The notes: generated by a model not told the origin, from the sequence alone. A stretch of 20,407 nt of DNA from Elysia marginata (GCA_019649035.1 BMAT01008240.1:13849-34255); one strand, 5' to 3'. Numbered from the stretch's first letter, positions 9,816 to 20,110 are shown. Numbers and translations are program-made.

Positions 9816-12800
9816 GTAAGTTTAGTGAAAAATAATACTATTACAAGTGAATTCATCCATACATATGCCTTCGTATTGTCACTTATTTATATATATTTCA
9901 GTTTCTCCTAATGATCAACATCAATGGTTTCATAACAAAAACAATTCCTCTGTCTGATTTATATCTTGTTTTATGTGGGGAAAAAGGGCTAGCATTATTA
10001 TTATAAGCATTCATCAAAAGTCAAATTTAATCTCAAATATGCACCTAAAACTGAAGAAAAGGAAAGAAATTGAAACAAAACATGAAAGTCTCAAGTCACT
10101 TTTATTAGATTGTCAAATCAATTTTTTTTTATCTTTTATGTTAGAAGAAAGATAGATTGAATCTGCCTTTAACCAAATCAGATTGGATTGTACAGTAACT
10201 TTGTTGCAATAAGAACATAATACTTAAATAGATCCTTCTATTGTTCAAACAATCCTCTTTTTTCACTCTCAGCCTATGACAGTATTCATCACTTGCATGG
10301 ATTGTCGGCTCGACCCATTGAGATTCTTACAGACCCAGGCAGGGGAAGTTTTTGTCGTCCGCAACCCTGGCAACATGGTGCCGTTGTTTGATCCATCCAA
10401 ACCTGATAATGCCTCGGCAGAAGGAGGTGGGCTCGAACTCGGCTGCATCATGAATGGAATCGGAGACGTCGTCGTATGTGGCCACTCTAACTGTAAGGTG
10501 AGGACTTGGTAAATGAAAGCTGAAAAGTTTTTAGTAACGATATTCTCCCTCCTGTCCAAAGCTTGCTTTATCTTTACTATCGTTGAGACTTTGCTTTTAG
10601 CATGAAGAATTTCAATTAATGGATCAATAAATTGTGTTTTATCTTCTCTTGCCTTACAAAGTCATGGCTGCCTTTACCCGACATTGATATTGACACACAG
10701 ACCAGCTATGATTTTTGGATTGCAGTATTATGGTTCTTTAAAGTTATTGATATAGACATACACACCAGTTTTTATGTGGATTGCAATACATGTATTATGG
10801 TTCCTTAAAGTTATTGATATAGACATTCAGACCAGCTATTAAGTGTCATTTTTTGTGGCTCTCTTTAGCTGTTCATATTGATAGCTGGATTAAATGTTAT
10901 GTGCCTTTTTCATTGCTCTCTTTACCTGTTCACAGCTTACAGACTTGCTCTTGTGGGAATTGCAATATCATAGCTAGCTCGCACCTAAAATAACCTCACA
11001 TCACAAAATTCCTATTTGATTCTTAACTGGTCCTCATAAAGGCTTTGTCTCCAATGTTCAAACTTTCATTGTTTTTTGTATCTTAGATTATGTATTAAAT
11101 ACTCAGCAGAATGACTATTGATCTTTATGTTATAGTACAGGTACAAGAATTGATGAGTTTTCTGTGTTATAAAGATCGTAACATTTTCTGGACTTGCAAA
11201 ACTGTTCTTTATGTGTCAAACACGGTATTGTTCAGGCAAAAATTGAGTAAAACTCTTACATTTCAAATTTACTTTGTAAAAAACAGCTCATAATTTTGAT
11301 AAAATGACGATTTTATGATCCTCAGCTGAACTGAATTTTAACTACTTATCTTTCGTAGGGTCACGGTTCAGTGATAGACTCTCAGCTTTCACAACAAAAG
11401 GATAGGGGTTGGATCCCTGCCACAAACTGGAGAAAAACTCTTTATACACATTTCCTTGCCTTACTCTAGTGTCAAATGAGTACCTAGTTCTAGGCAGCGA
11501 CAAATCTTGCCAGTATGCAAGAGGGGTGCGCTATTTTGAGAAGCCGCTCTTCTTTTGTTCAGATGGTATAAAACATTTCACAGAGCAAAAGATTTCAAGA
11601 GAGATTCCCTGACTTTGATATCTATTGCCAGACATAATTTTAAGAGTTTTTTGGTTGCATAACTAGGATTAAATATGCTATAAACTTGCAGTGTTTACCG
11701 GGGAATTTTTTTTTAATAAAATTCGTACAGTTTTATAGAAAGTGCAAATGTTTTTCATCTAAATATCACCGCAACACTACACATTTTATGATGCTGTGTG
11801 GCATATATTGGTCTGTAATAGCAAGAACTAGGGAACTCAGTGTGAAGGCCACAGACTACTAAGTTTGAGTGTCATATCTCGCAACTTGAGCAAAATGCAA
11901 CAATGTCTCGAATTATGAACTGAGAAAACAGCCTTTTTTAAGCTCTTTTTTTCTTGTTTTTCTTTTTGTTTTTAATCAACAATAGTTTTCATATTTTTCC
12001 TCGAAATGTTGATAATTCCATGCAGTTTTTAATGTTTTGAGGTTTATAAAATTTACAATGTCCAAGATAGCTAGACATTTGTGACCTACACTACAGGAAT
12101 CCTGATAAACTCAACAATGCTGGACCAAAAAAATGTGTTGACTCTAAGCAAAAGTTCACTTTAAACATTTCAAAATATAAAGATATACAATATGGGACTG
12201 CCAAACAGAGTTGACTTGAAGCAAGATTATACCTTACAAATGTTGACTTTAAGTGGATACCTCTGTATATTTTGTTTGCACTGGTTGCGACACATTTAAG
12301 TCTATGGAGAACTATATCTTAAAAAATCTTTTTCTGTCTCTCCAACAGGCTGTAAACTCTCTCTACAGTCAGCGACATGTTTGTCATGAAGCACAGGATC
12401 AGGAGCACACAGTCGACTCACCGCTCAAGACCTGGTTGTCTGCCCATGGCCTGCGCACGGTTCAGAAGTTCACGAAACTTTTTAGTGAAGAAGAGCAGCT
12501 ATTGAGCGTGGAGGGGAAGAAAATTCTGGGCGGCTTTAAACTGAATTTTGGGAAAGAAGAGTTTCTGTGTGCTGTGGATCCGCAGAACGATTTCTCCATT
12601 GAGGACAAACTGTCACAGGTAAACCCATCTTTTACCTTGTCGTTGAGGATAAACTGTAGTTTAGGCATTTAAAATTTGAGACAATTCAAACATAAAGGAT
12701 TTAAGGGGCAGGGATGGCGCTCAGACCCTAATTTCTCAAAAATGACACTTAAGTCATGAAACTGCTGATAAATGATCCTTCAGTAAAGGAGATTATGAAT

Positions 12801-14691
12801 GTTTGGCCCAAAAGAATTTTTACAACATGGTGTCTATGGCAACCGTAGCCATCTTGTATTTTGGGCTATTTTAGTAACATCTAAAACTTGCAAAGTTTCC
12901 ACCAGATTTACCCAAAAATTGTTTTATATAGTCTGTAGAGGTTTCTCTACAACTGGTCAGCGCCCTATTGTGAATAGATGTCATATATTTGAGAAAAAAA
13001 AATTTTTTTTTAATTACTCGCAGAAATTTGAAAGTTTCAGATATTTTTCACTGTTCATGAGCCAAAATTGTATTAATACAAACAATATCCACTAAAAGCC
13101 TGTGACTATTTGTAAAGCACATTCACCTGAAGACCTGGACCGAATTTTGCCCAAATATTTTGGTGAACAACAAAATTTTAGCAACAAGTTTGCATAAAAA
13201 TGGCATTTTGAGAAAACACTCAAAAAAGATTTGAAAAGTTGGAAAAACATTCTTTTTTCCAATTTGCAGGCTTTCCAAACTTACTATTCTTCTATTAAAA
13301 AATATATCAGAAATCTATCTGACAATCAGAACACAAATGTCTGGCATTCGATCCAAATGAGTCGTAAGTTGCAAAGCCAAGTTTTGAGAGACATTCAAAG
13401 TCTAGTGGGTGTTCAGCCGTCAATTTTTGACCATTTTAGATATTGACGCTAAAACCATTCCCGAACAGTTTTCATACCTGATTCATGTTAAAATTTCAGG
13501 TTTTGTGCGTTTAAGTTTTACACTTTTTTAGTTGTCTAAACTTAAAGTGCAATTTGCTTCCCTTTCTGAAATTTCGCAAGTCATAACCCTGCAAACTTTA
13601 AAGGGTTTTAACTTTACACTGATAGAGCTTTTCTGTTTGTTGTATTTGAAATTAGAGAAAATAAGCTTCTCTTTAATACAAATATCTTGCTACCTTCCTA
13701 TTTCGACTTAACTTTATAACAATGGCCAGACGCTGTCAACGTCCGGTGCAACAATTTATATCTACGATTGGACACTGCCAGCGTCCGATGTATAGTCATA
13801 ACAAAGAAGAGTAGAAAGATGATGTACGAATAAAATTGTGAAATAGTTTGACCCTGGAAGTTGATTATAGTAGATTGAACTTCCGAGATAAGCTAAATTT
13901 AACTTTTTTAGCGGTTTTTGCAGCGATCTAGAAGTTACAACCGTACATGTAGATCTAGGCTGAGATTTAGATCTAGAAAAATTGCATGCAGAAGTATGAG
14001 ATAATTACATGGTTAAAGAGTTAAGACTCATTTTGACTGCTCGTAAGATAACCTTATCAAACATAGGTCTATGTTAACTCACATTTACTTCAGTTTGACT
14101 CTTAGTAAGCTGCCCTTGGTCTGAGCCCACCGTAAGAAAAATTTTATATAATTACAGCTCTGCCAACACTGATCAACCGGCTACAGTAATTAGGAACTGC
14201 CTTTCCAGTATTTTGCAAAGCATTTCAGTATTCCAAAGAGAACACCATCCATTGATGGTAGGACACATAGGACATATTAAAGGAAAAAGTTACCTACAAA
14301 AATGAAAATAAATGAAAATAAAACTTTCAGTTTAAAATGAAAGGTGTACTGGTCTAAGTAGGAGAATATTCTTGTTGCTTGGCCCCTACATTTGTGCGGT
14401 ATGTTTGACACCCCCCTCCCCTCCTCCCTCCAGTAAAAATGTATTAAAATGACAAGCTGATAGGTTGGCTATCTGTATTTATTTCCACAGTTTCACTGCC
14501 TCCAGCAGACAAGCAACGTGGCCTCCTACCCCATCCTACAGCCGTATATTGCTTCAGGAGATGTGAGAGTTCATGCCATGTGGTTCGACATTTTCAGAGC
14601 CCAGATGTTCATGTTTAGTCGGACGCGGGGACACTTTGTCGCTATAGAAGAATCGTCTGTGGATGAGCTGAGGGAAGAGGCAAAATCCTGA
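9720..14691 (+). CDS. beta-class carbonic anhydrase, complete four-exon gene
   Basis: Beta carbonic anhydrases are zinc enzymes that interconvert CO2 and bicarbonate. I join exons 9720-9815, 10273-10497, 12349-12618 and 14491-14691 into 263 residues, close to the ~255 usual for animal members. Visible motifs are CMDCR (zinc ligand Cys40, Asp42-Arg44 dyad), VVRNPGN (about 60-66), CGHSNCK (zinc ligands His103 and Cys106), IEDKLSQ at the end of exon 3, and VHAMWFDI in exon 4. All introns are phase 0 with GT-AG ends. The N-terminus MNKLLRG resembles insect homologues, supporting this start. Residues 1-21 are basic and lack acidic residues, and the Drosophila enzyme is mitochondrial, so mitochondrial import is plausible but inferred. 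Oddities are Cys43 where Ser is usual, and a tandem duplication across the stop codon. No frameshift or internal stop is seen. Promoter and upstream 5' UTR exon(s) are not identified. Confidence 0.95.
10273..10497 (+). CDS. beta carbonic anhydrase, coding exon 2 (zinc site)
   Basis: This exon encodes residues 33-107 and carries the whole zinc site: CMDCR (Cys40, Asp42, Arg44) and HSNC (His103, Cys106). Between them are the conserved VVRNPGNMVP strand-loop and the LELGC helix. The acceptor is a pyrimidine tract ending CTCAG at 10272. The donor is AAG|GTGAGG at 10498. It is phase 0 at both ends and 225 nt long. Intron 1 before it is 457 nt. Confidence 0.96.
10683..10855 (+). repeat. tandem repeat (~63-67 bp) in intron 2
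   Basis: About 2.5 units begin ATTGATATAGACA...ACCAG at 10683, 10746 and 10813. They also share GGATTGCA and TATTATGGTTC.TTAAAGTT. A further short duplication (CTCTCTTTA.CTGTTCA) follows at about 10858 and 10916. Confidence 0.8.
11358..11590 (+). mobile_element. tRNA-derived SINE-like element in intron 2
   Basis: An A-box-like GGTTCAGTGATAG (11365-11377) and a B-box-like GGTTGGATCCC (11407-11417) start 42 nt apart, the spacing of a tRNA gene. The first ~60 nt read as a decayed tRNA. The rest of the body to about 11590 is assigned by guess, and no tail or target duplication was found. Confidence 0.5.
12094..12265 (+). mobile_element. Tigger/pogo-like MITE, copy 1 (intron 2)
   Basis: The element is 172 bp, starting CAGGAATCCTGATAAACTCAAC. 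Its end reads, in reverse complement, CAGAGGTATCC..TTAAAGTCAAC. The two ends are imperfect terminal inverted repeats, and TA lies on both sides (TA target). It matches 16335-16505 along its length, for example GCCAAACAGAGTTGAC in both. It ends 83 nt before coding exon 3. The family name rests on the TIR pattern and TA target. Confidence 0.7.
12349..12618 (+). CDS. beta carbonic anhydrase, coding exon 3
   Basis: This exon encodes residues 108-197. It starts AVNSLYS, so the splice completes the family motif HSxCKA from exon 2. It then covers the variable middle (TWLSAHGL..., GGFKLNFGKEEF) and ends with the conserved DPQNDFSIEDKLSQ. The acceptor is TCCAACAG at 12348 and the donor is CAG|GTAAAC at 12619. 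It is 270 nt, phase 0 at both ends. Intron 2 before it is 1851 nt. GC is visibly higher than in the flanking introns. Confidence 0.95.
13720..13805. repeat. imperfect hairpin in intron 3
   Basis: CAGACGCTGTCAACGTCC (about 13728-13745) pairs imperfectly with GGACACTGCCAGCGTCCG (about 13769-13786). Further partial pairing (TTATAACA with TCATAACAAAG) lies outside. It may be a small MITE. Confidence 0.45.
14491..14691 (+). CDS. beta carbonic anhydrase, last coding exon
   Basis: This exon encodes residues 198-263 and the TGA stop at 14689-14691. It opens FHCLQQTSNVASYP, the expected continuation of EDKLSQ. It then gives the conserved VHAMWFDIF strand, an FSR motif (MFMFSRTRGHFV) and an acidic C-terminal helix (SSVDELREEAKS). 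The acceptor is TTTCCACAG at 14490. A longer C-rich pyrimidine tract lies at 14410-14433. Intron 3 before it is 1872 nt. The last codons lie within a tandem duplication. Confidence 0.94.
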   Translation, partial: FHCLQQTSNVASYPILQPYIASGDVRVHAMWFDIFRAQMFMFSRTRGHFVAIEESSVDELREEAKS

Positions 14692-14775
14692 GATTATATT
14701 TCTTTAACAATGCTCCCCACCCGACCTCAGGCAAAATCCTTAGGATAAATTTCATTGCCAATGCTCCACCCGACC
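14676..14775 (+). repeat. tandem duplication (~51/49 bp) spanning the stop codon
   Basis: Two adjacent copies, 14676-14726 and 14727-14775, share the landmarks AGGCAAAATCC, CAATGCTCC and ACCCGACC in the same order. The offset is 51 nt at the start and 49 nt at the end. Copy 1 includes the last codons and the TGA; copy 2 is wholly in the 3' flank. The copies have diverged (TGAGATTATATTTC versus TTAGGATAAATTTC), so the duplication is not recent. Confidence 0.85.
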
Positions 14776-15340
14776 ACACACAAATGACATGGCAGCTTTC
14801 TCACTGGAACAAAGACTATCTAAATTTCAATCATAGAAAAATGTCTCAAACAGTATGCTACATTTTTGTAATGTTAGTGCTGTCATTCTTATACAATGTT
14901 TGCTAATCACCGTGATTTTGATCAACATCTGATGGGAAAATCTATCTTAGATTTTTTTTTAAGTATTAACCAATTGTGTTTTTCATATTATTCTTATGTT
15001 ATTTGACATATACTCAGACGCTTTTGAAGCAACAAATTTTCTTATTTGCTCACCATATGTTTCACTAGTAAGCACGTATTAGTGTATGTCTTGCAGCCAG
15101 GGCTTATGAGTTAGATGTTGCAGTTGTCGTATATCAACGCTTTAGTATTCATAAAAAGCCTTTTTTTCTGAACTTTGAAAAATGAACAATTTAGCTTGGA
15201 GTTATCACACTGATGGAATGATATAAGAACTTCTTTTGTATTTGTAATTGATATTTAAAACAGAGGAAAAACACATGATCAAATCTCCTTTAAAAAGGGT
15301 TTTCTCAAATAAAGTTTCCGATGTCGATTCATTTGAACTG
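14692..15340 (+). other. probable 3' UTR of the beta carbonic anhydrase gene
   Basis: The stretch after the stop has no coding signal. The first canonical AATAAA on the + strand lies at 15308-15313. A TG-rich stretch (about 15378-15390) follows, as expected downstream of a cleavage site, although it is somewhat distant. Cleavage near 15325-15340 is inferred. Later AATAAA motifs at 16778, 18728, 19097, 19137 and 19484 allow longer forms. Confidence 0.45.
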
Positions 15341-16334
15341 GTTGCAAGACACATATGAACTCTTCTGTAGGAAATTTTTGTGTGTGTTTCAGAACTGATT
15401 TTTTCAATTTGCCGTCTTGTTTGCTTTAATTTACATAATTATCATCTAAACCATTTAATATTGGACGATAAGTTTTAGTGATCTTTTGAAAAATTTTCTA
15501 GGTCAGTCGTGATGTATCTTATTTGTTCTGTATGAAGCTTAGCTTCAACCATACAACTTATTATCTTCTCCATGTATTTAATTCTCACGCACCAGAGGGG
15601 CATTGGCTCAACAGGGTTTTTTTTTTTTTATTTTCTTGTTTACAAAGATAATGTCTACAGATCTTAATGCATTTTGAAATACATTGGTGTAATGTGTCAG
15701 GGAATTGGTAGTTTTTTTCTCCTGCATTTTCACATTACATTTGTTTGTTTATTTTTTTTTACATGCATTTCATTAAGACCAGCCTGACACCAACTTAGGC
15801 CAATTAATGTCATTTTTCACTTGCTTTTCATGTTTACTTTTCTTCCTTTTTTTGTAAATAGAGCTTAAAGAACTTTTTTAATATATTTTTTGAAGAGTTT
15901 TCAAGTTTTCTTTTAAAGGCGACTGCTAGCAACAAAAAAAGGGGGGAAGGAGGGGGGAATTGAAGTCTTTTGGTCAATTCTTATATATGTATAATTATAT
16001 GTTAAGGAGAGAGAACAAAAGGGAGAAAATTTAGGGGCAAAATTGTTGAGGTTGGAAGGTCTACATTATTGTAAATTTTTGTTTGAAATAGTTTGATAAT
16101 ATTTGAGAGTTAAGGCATCGTGAAAAGAAAGCATTGCAGAATTATTATACTGGTGGTTGCACACGTCTTTTTCCTTCCTGGCTTGTTTCGTTTACACATA
16201 TGTTCCATTCTCTCTTATTTGATCTGTTTCGTTTTTAAATTTTGATCTCTCAATTTGTTTTTGTGTGGATTTTAATAGAAATGCAAACTTATGGTTATAC
16301 TCGTTTATGTTCATGTGAGTTTTATTTTAACATG
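15341..16334. other. no gene recognised
   Basis: AT-rich sequence with many T runs (for example about 15617-15630) and a short purine block at 15930-15960. It could be 3' UTR of a longer transcript or intergenic. Confidence 0.4.
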
Positions 16335-16505
16335 CAGTGGAAAGCCTGGTAAAGTCAACACCTCAGAACCAAAAATTTTGTTGGTTTTAAGCAAGAGTGG
16401 ACTTAAACCATTACAAAAGATAAACAAATACAAGATGGGATAGCCAAACAGAGTTGACATTTAGAAAAAGTTTCATTAAGGGTCCTGCTTTATGTGGATT
16501 TACTG
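16335..16505 (+). mobile_element. Tigger/pogo-like MITE, copy 2
   Basis: A 171-bp relative of 12094-12265 in the same orientation. It starts CAGTGGAAAGCCTGGTAAAG and ends GTGGATTTACTG before TA. The shared interior is AAGCAA.AG...CTTAAAC and GCCAAACAGAGTTGAC. It is non-coding. The TA on the left flank is not preserved. Confidence 0.7.
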
Positions 16506-17007
16506 TAATTTAAATAGATAACACTGAAGAGGGTTTTTTTTTTTACCGAATTCATAAAAAGGGGAACTTATTGATATATACCGGTACAGATACTTTCTTC
16601 GTTTTAGGCACACTAAGGATATTTTCTCTGATAAAAATTTGTCTCAGTTTTAGACAAGTATTTAAACATCTATATCAAACTCTCAACCCTGTACCGCCAA
16701 GCAGAAACATACCACATATGTTACATTTAGGACATTAGCCATAATGCCCAGTGTATTATATATGATACACATTCCAGAATAAAAACTTTATTATTCAAAT
16801 TTCTTTAACACCAATGCAATCCATTGCCTGCAGTAAGTTAACTGTACTATGGATATAATTTTAATCTAAAAGCAAATATGCTTGGGCAGGACAGCAAACT
16901 TTTTTTTTTCTATGAAAAGAGAAAAAAGAAACAAATCCATGTATTTGGGATGTGTGTTCACACCATGTTCACACCAGCTACTTCACAATGCAGTTTATGA
17001 TGCTTTA

Positions 17008-17080
17008 TGATTGTAAGCCCTGAGCTCATCGTTAATGATGGACTGGGCTTGTAAAAATTTCAATCAATCAATCAATCAAT
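17008..17080 (+). mobile_element. 5'-truncated non-LTR/SINE tail with target-site duplication
   Basis: This 73-bp insert holds a short hairpin-forming retroelement tail (AGCCCTGAGCTCATCG...GGACTGGGCT) and ends in (CAAT)n. It is flanked by an exact 11-bp duplication, ATGATGCTTTA, at 16997-17007 and 17081-17091. That is the signature of target-primed reverse transcription. The tail resembles those shared by L2/CR1-type LINEs and their SINEs. Confidence 0.8.
17061..17080 (+). repeat. (CAAT)5 tail
   Basis: Five perfect CAAT units form the 3' end of the truncated retroelement insert. Confidence 0.95.
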
Positions 17081-17175
17081 ATGATGCTTTAGTCTATGCT
17101 ATTTCCTTCTTGAATTCTATTCTAAGTCCAGTTTTGTCTTGTATCTTCTATGATCAATCCTACTTAGGTGCTGGG

Positions 17176-17345
17176 GCAACTATTAGCTTTAACAGTTGGG
17201 CACTTTACTAAAAAGTCATAGATCTAGGGTTTGAGCCCAAACAAGACCTGATGTCTGTTAAATTGACTATATCCACCAAACGCTTGCTTTGGCTTTACTG
17301 TTCTCTGTCCACCTCGCCCTAAACGAGTGGCTAGACCTGAAGCAT
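17176..17345 (+). mobile_element. tRNA-derived SINE-like element, downstream region
   Basis: An A-box-like TAGCTTTAACAGTTGGG (17184-17200) and a B-box-like GGTTTGAGCCC (17228-17238) start 44 nt apart, as in a tRNA. The body to about 17345 is assumed. It is decayed and unlikely to be a functional tRNA. Confidence 0.5.
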
Positions 17346-17479
17346 GCAGGTCAATCTGAAAAAGAAAAAAAAATTAGGCATTAACCACTTGCATCTCTCA
17401 ATGATCAACTTCAAGAAAATGTAGCCTCTACTCTTTGGGTAAAGAGGAAATAGAATGCATGAGGTTTTGTTTTTTTTTT

Positions 17480-17725
17480 GTTGCAATTGTGATAGTTGAA
17501 TCGTCTTATTTTATCACATGTAATTGTTAAATTTCAGAAGTGACAATTTAATTTTGTATAGTTTTATTGTCTTATTATATCACCCGCTATTCTGTGTTGC
17601 AGTTGTGATAGTTTTAGTGTAGTTCTACTACCTTGTTATAACTCCTGTAATTTTTTATTGTTATACTGGAGGTGTGATAGTTTTTGTGTCGTTCTTCTGT
17701 CTCATTATATCAGCTGACATTCTCT
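17480..17725 (+). repeat. degenerate minisatellite, ~67-bp period
   Basis: The motif GC(A)GTTGTGATAGTT...TTATATCA recurs with its core at about 17489, 17556, 17605 and 17674. Units differ in length (67, 49 and 69 nt spacing). Confidence 0.6.
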
Positions 17726-20107
17726 GCCTTTATCTACAAACTTGCATTAGTATGGTTATCAGTGATATGATATGCAGGCCATAGCTACCTTTTCTGTTTT
17801 ATTTCTTATTTTCACTTACTTTCAATACTGAGCCTTTTTTTTTTCACTGACATGTGTCTATCATGGCTTTCCTTGATCTGCAGATTTCATAAACTTATTG
17901 CAAGTATTTGTGTGACTGTCCAGGAACACCCCCCCCCTCCCCTCACCCTTCAAACACTGACCCTGTATAGGGTTTTAAGATTTTCAAATTTATCAGTTTT
18001 TTTCTTTTCCTGTTCGCTTTGCTTTGTGTTTGAAGTCTTGATTAGATCAAATTTTAAGCGAGTTTTAACACACATTATATGTAACATTGTGTGGACTAAG
18101 CTTTATTTTGATTGGTTCTATTGCAGAAATAACATTTCCAAGATATTCTCGGTTTTCCTCTACTAGGCACACATTTTTCTCAATTTTTTCTTGCTCTCTT
18201 TCCTTGGTGTAACATTTTTTTACCCGTTGACTCGTGTCATGACATAATTTTTCTTCTTTTGTGTGTCAAAAAGAATATTTTTTACGTAATATTTTTTTTA
18301 TTATATTTAAGTTCACTTAAACCAGCATTATAGTTTTGTTTAACCAGAATACTCGTTACTCTACTGTGACCAAGAATGATTTCACAAGCTCAAATCGATG
18401 TTTGTATTGATATGCTAAGGCTTATATTATGCTACTGGATTAGTAATAATGATTTACAATAAGAAATATATTCATGCTTTTATTTGTTATCATATTTGAA
18501 TGGGTATTCTTTAAAAAATTCTTTTTTTTTTCACTGAGCTTCAGTGGACCAGATTGAATATCGCAAAGTAAGTCCAAATAATAGAGTTTCTACTAATTGG
18601 GTTATGATTGCCAGTGGACTCTTTTTTTAGGACTGACATTTGTTATCAAAGGGATAAAATTTTATTTTTAAAAAAAATATTTTTTTGCTTAAATTAAAAG
18701 TTTTTGATGTGTCTCTTCTGGAACAAGAATAAATTTATTGCACTGTCGATTGGAAAAGAGAAATTCAAATACAAGACTAATAAATTATTCTCTTGCAATC
18801 GCGGCAAATGTAACAGTTTTCATTTTGGAGGCCAATGATATTTGAACAATCCATTTTACTGAGTTTCCAAAAAATTAACTAGAACGTGAAATTACATGTA
18901 TCAAAATATTTTTTTCAAGATATTGCAACTTTTTTGGATTAGAAACAAGAGAAAAGGAGAAACGAAATAATTTGTCCTTTTAAAATGTCAGACATAAGAC
19001 ACATAAAACTTGTTGTAAGGCAATTGGTATGTCTTTAAAGTTAATTCTTGTTTTTGTAGAAAATATTTGTCTACTCGGCTGGTTTTTTTTTTTTTTAATA
19101 AAAACGACTCTGGCTACTCACTGATCTTGCTAGTACAATAAATCAAGGCATAAGCAAATTATCAAATTAGTTTTTTTTTTTGTTGTTATTATTCTCTAAA
19201 GTTTTTGAAGAGCTTTGAAACCATGTTCCAGCTTGACTGAGTCGGATATTGCAATTTAAATTTAATATTCAAAGGTGCTGGTGTTTTGAATAAGTTATTT
19301 TTTCTAAGATATCAAACCTCAACAATTTCTCAGAGGTTACCAGTGTTCTGTAGAAAGATAATGGAACTTTGGTTAATTTAGAAATTCTGACCTCCGACTC
19401 ATTCACCCGATACAGGAGAAATTTATTTATCCCTGTTTTGCAGAATTCCAAAACTAAGTAGAATTTTTGTGGCGTTGCTCTACAATAAACACAATAGGAT
19501 AAAACTCAGCTCTAGGACGAGTCCATCTTTCTGGAGTTGTAAATTCAGGAAGCAAAAAAGAAACAGAAACATCTTTAAAAATGGGTTTTAGCTGAGCCTC
19601 TTCTTTCCTCCTTCTATGTAATCAGACCAAAAGTAATGCCCTGTATGCTAATTTTGTTTTTTAATGATAGTCTTAAGCAAGGTTTAAACTTAAAAAGATG
19701 AAAAAACAATTCATTCTTTTTGAAATTATGGACGCCTTTTGTTGAAATTGCAACCTAGAATTTGATCTGAAAGATTGAGAGACAAAATACTTTTATAGTT
19801 GAGAAATTTCTACAATATTGAAGAAAACTGATAGAGAGGTGAACTTCTCTGTCTCTTCTCACAACTATGAGTCTGTTTGTGTACCTTTGTGTTGCTACTG
19901 GATCAACGCACAGCAAAGTGAAAAAGAATAAAACCGATTCCAATGAGCTTTAGTCTCTCTTGGTTTGTTTTTTGTTTGTTTGCTTCGTTTTTTTTACACT
20001 GCGGTATGTGGATTTTTTTTTTTAAGTTTTCTTTTCTGCTTTATGTACATGTATATGTATTGATAGCTCTGAAATAATCATCTGTCATTAACGAGTATAA
20101 TTCAAGT

Positions 20108-20110
<3 letters not shown>
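17726..20110. other. no gene recognised; T-run-rich flank
   Basis: Open frames here (for example plus 17852-18166) have low-complexity composition and no domain. Homopolymer T tracts recur (18290, 18522, 18672, 19083, 19171, 20018). A C-rich tract lies at 17928-17948. Confidence 0.4.

Noticed and set aside
12800-13185. Possible weak inverted repeat in intron 3 (TTACCCAAAAATT versus TTTGCCCAAATATT regions).
   Set aside because: The match is scattered in AT-rich DNA and not distinguishable from chance by eye.
13270-13363. Possible extra exon in intron 3 (acceptor TTTGCAG, donor GTC|GTAAGT).
   Set aside because: It is 94 nt, so inclusion would shift frame, and the family needs exon 3 joined directly to exon 4 (EDKLSQ-FHCLQQ). 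It could at most be a rare poison exon.
17852-18166. 104-residue open frame on +, rich in Phe, Leu and Cys.
   Set aside because: Its composition follows the T-rich sequence, and there is no domain or splice evidence.
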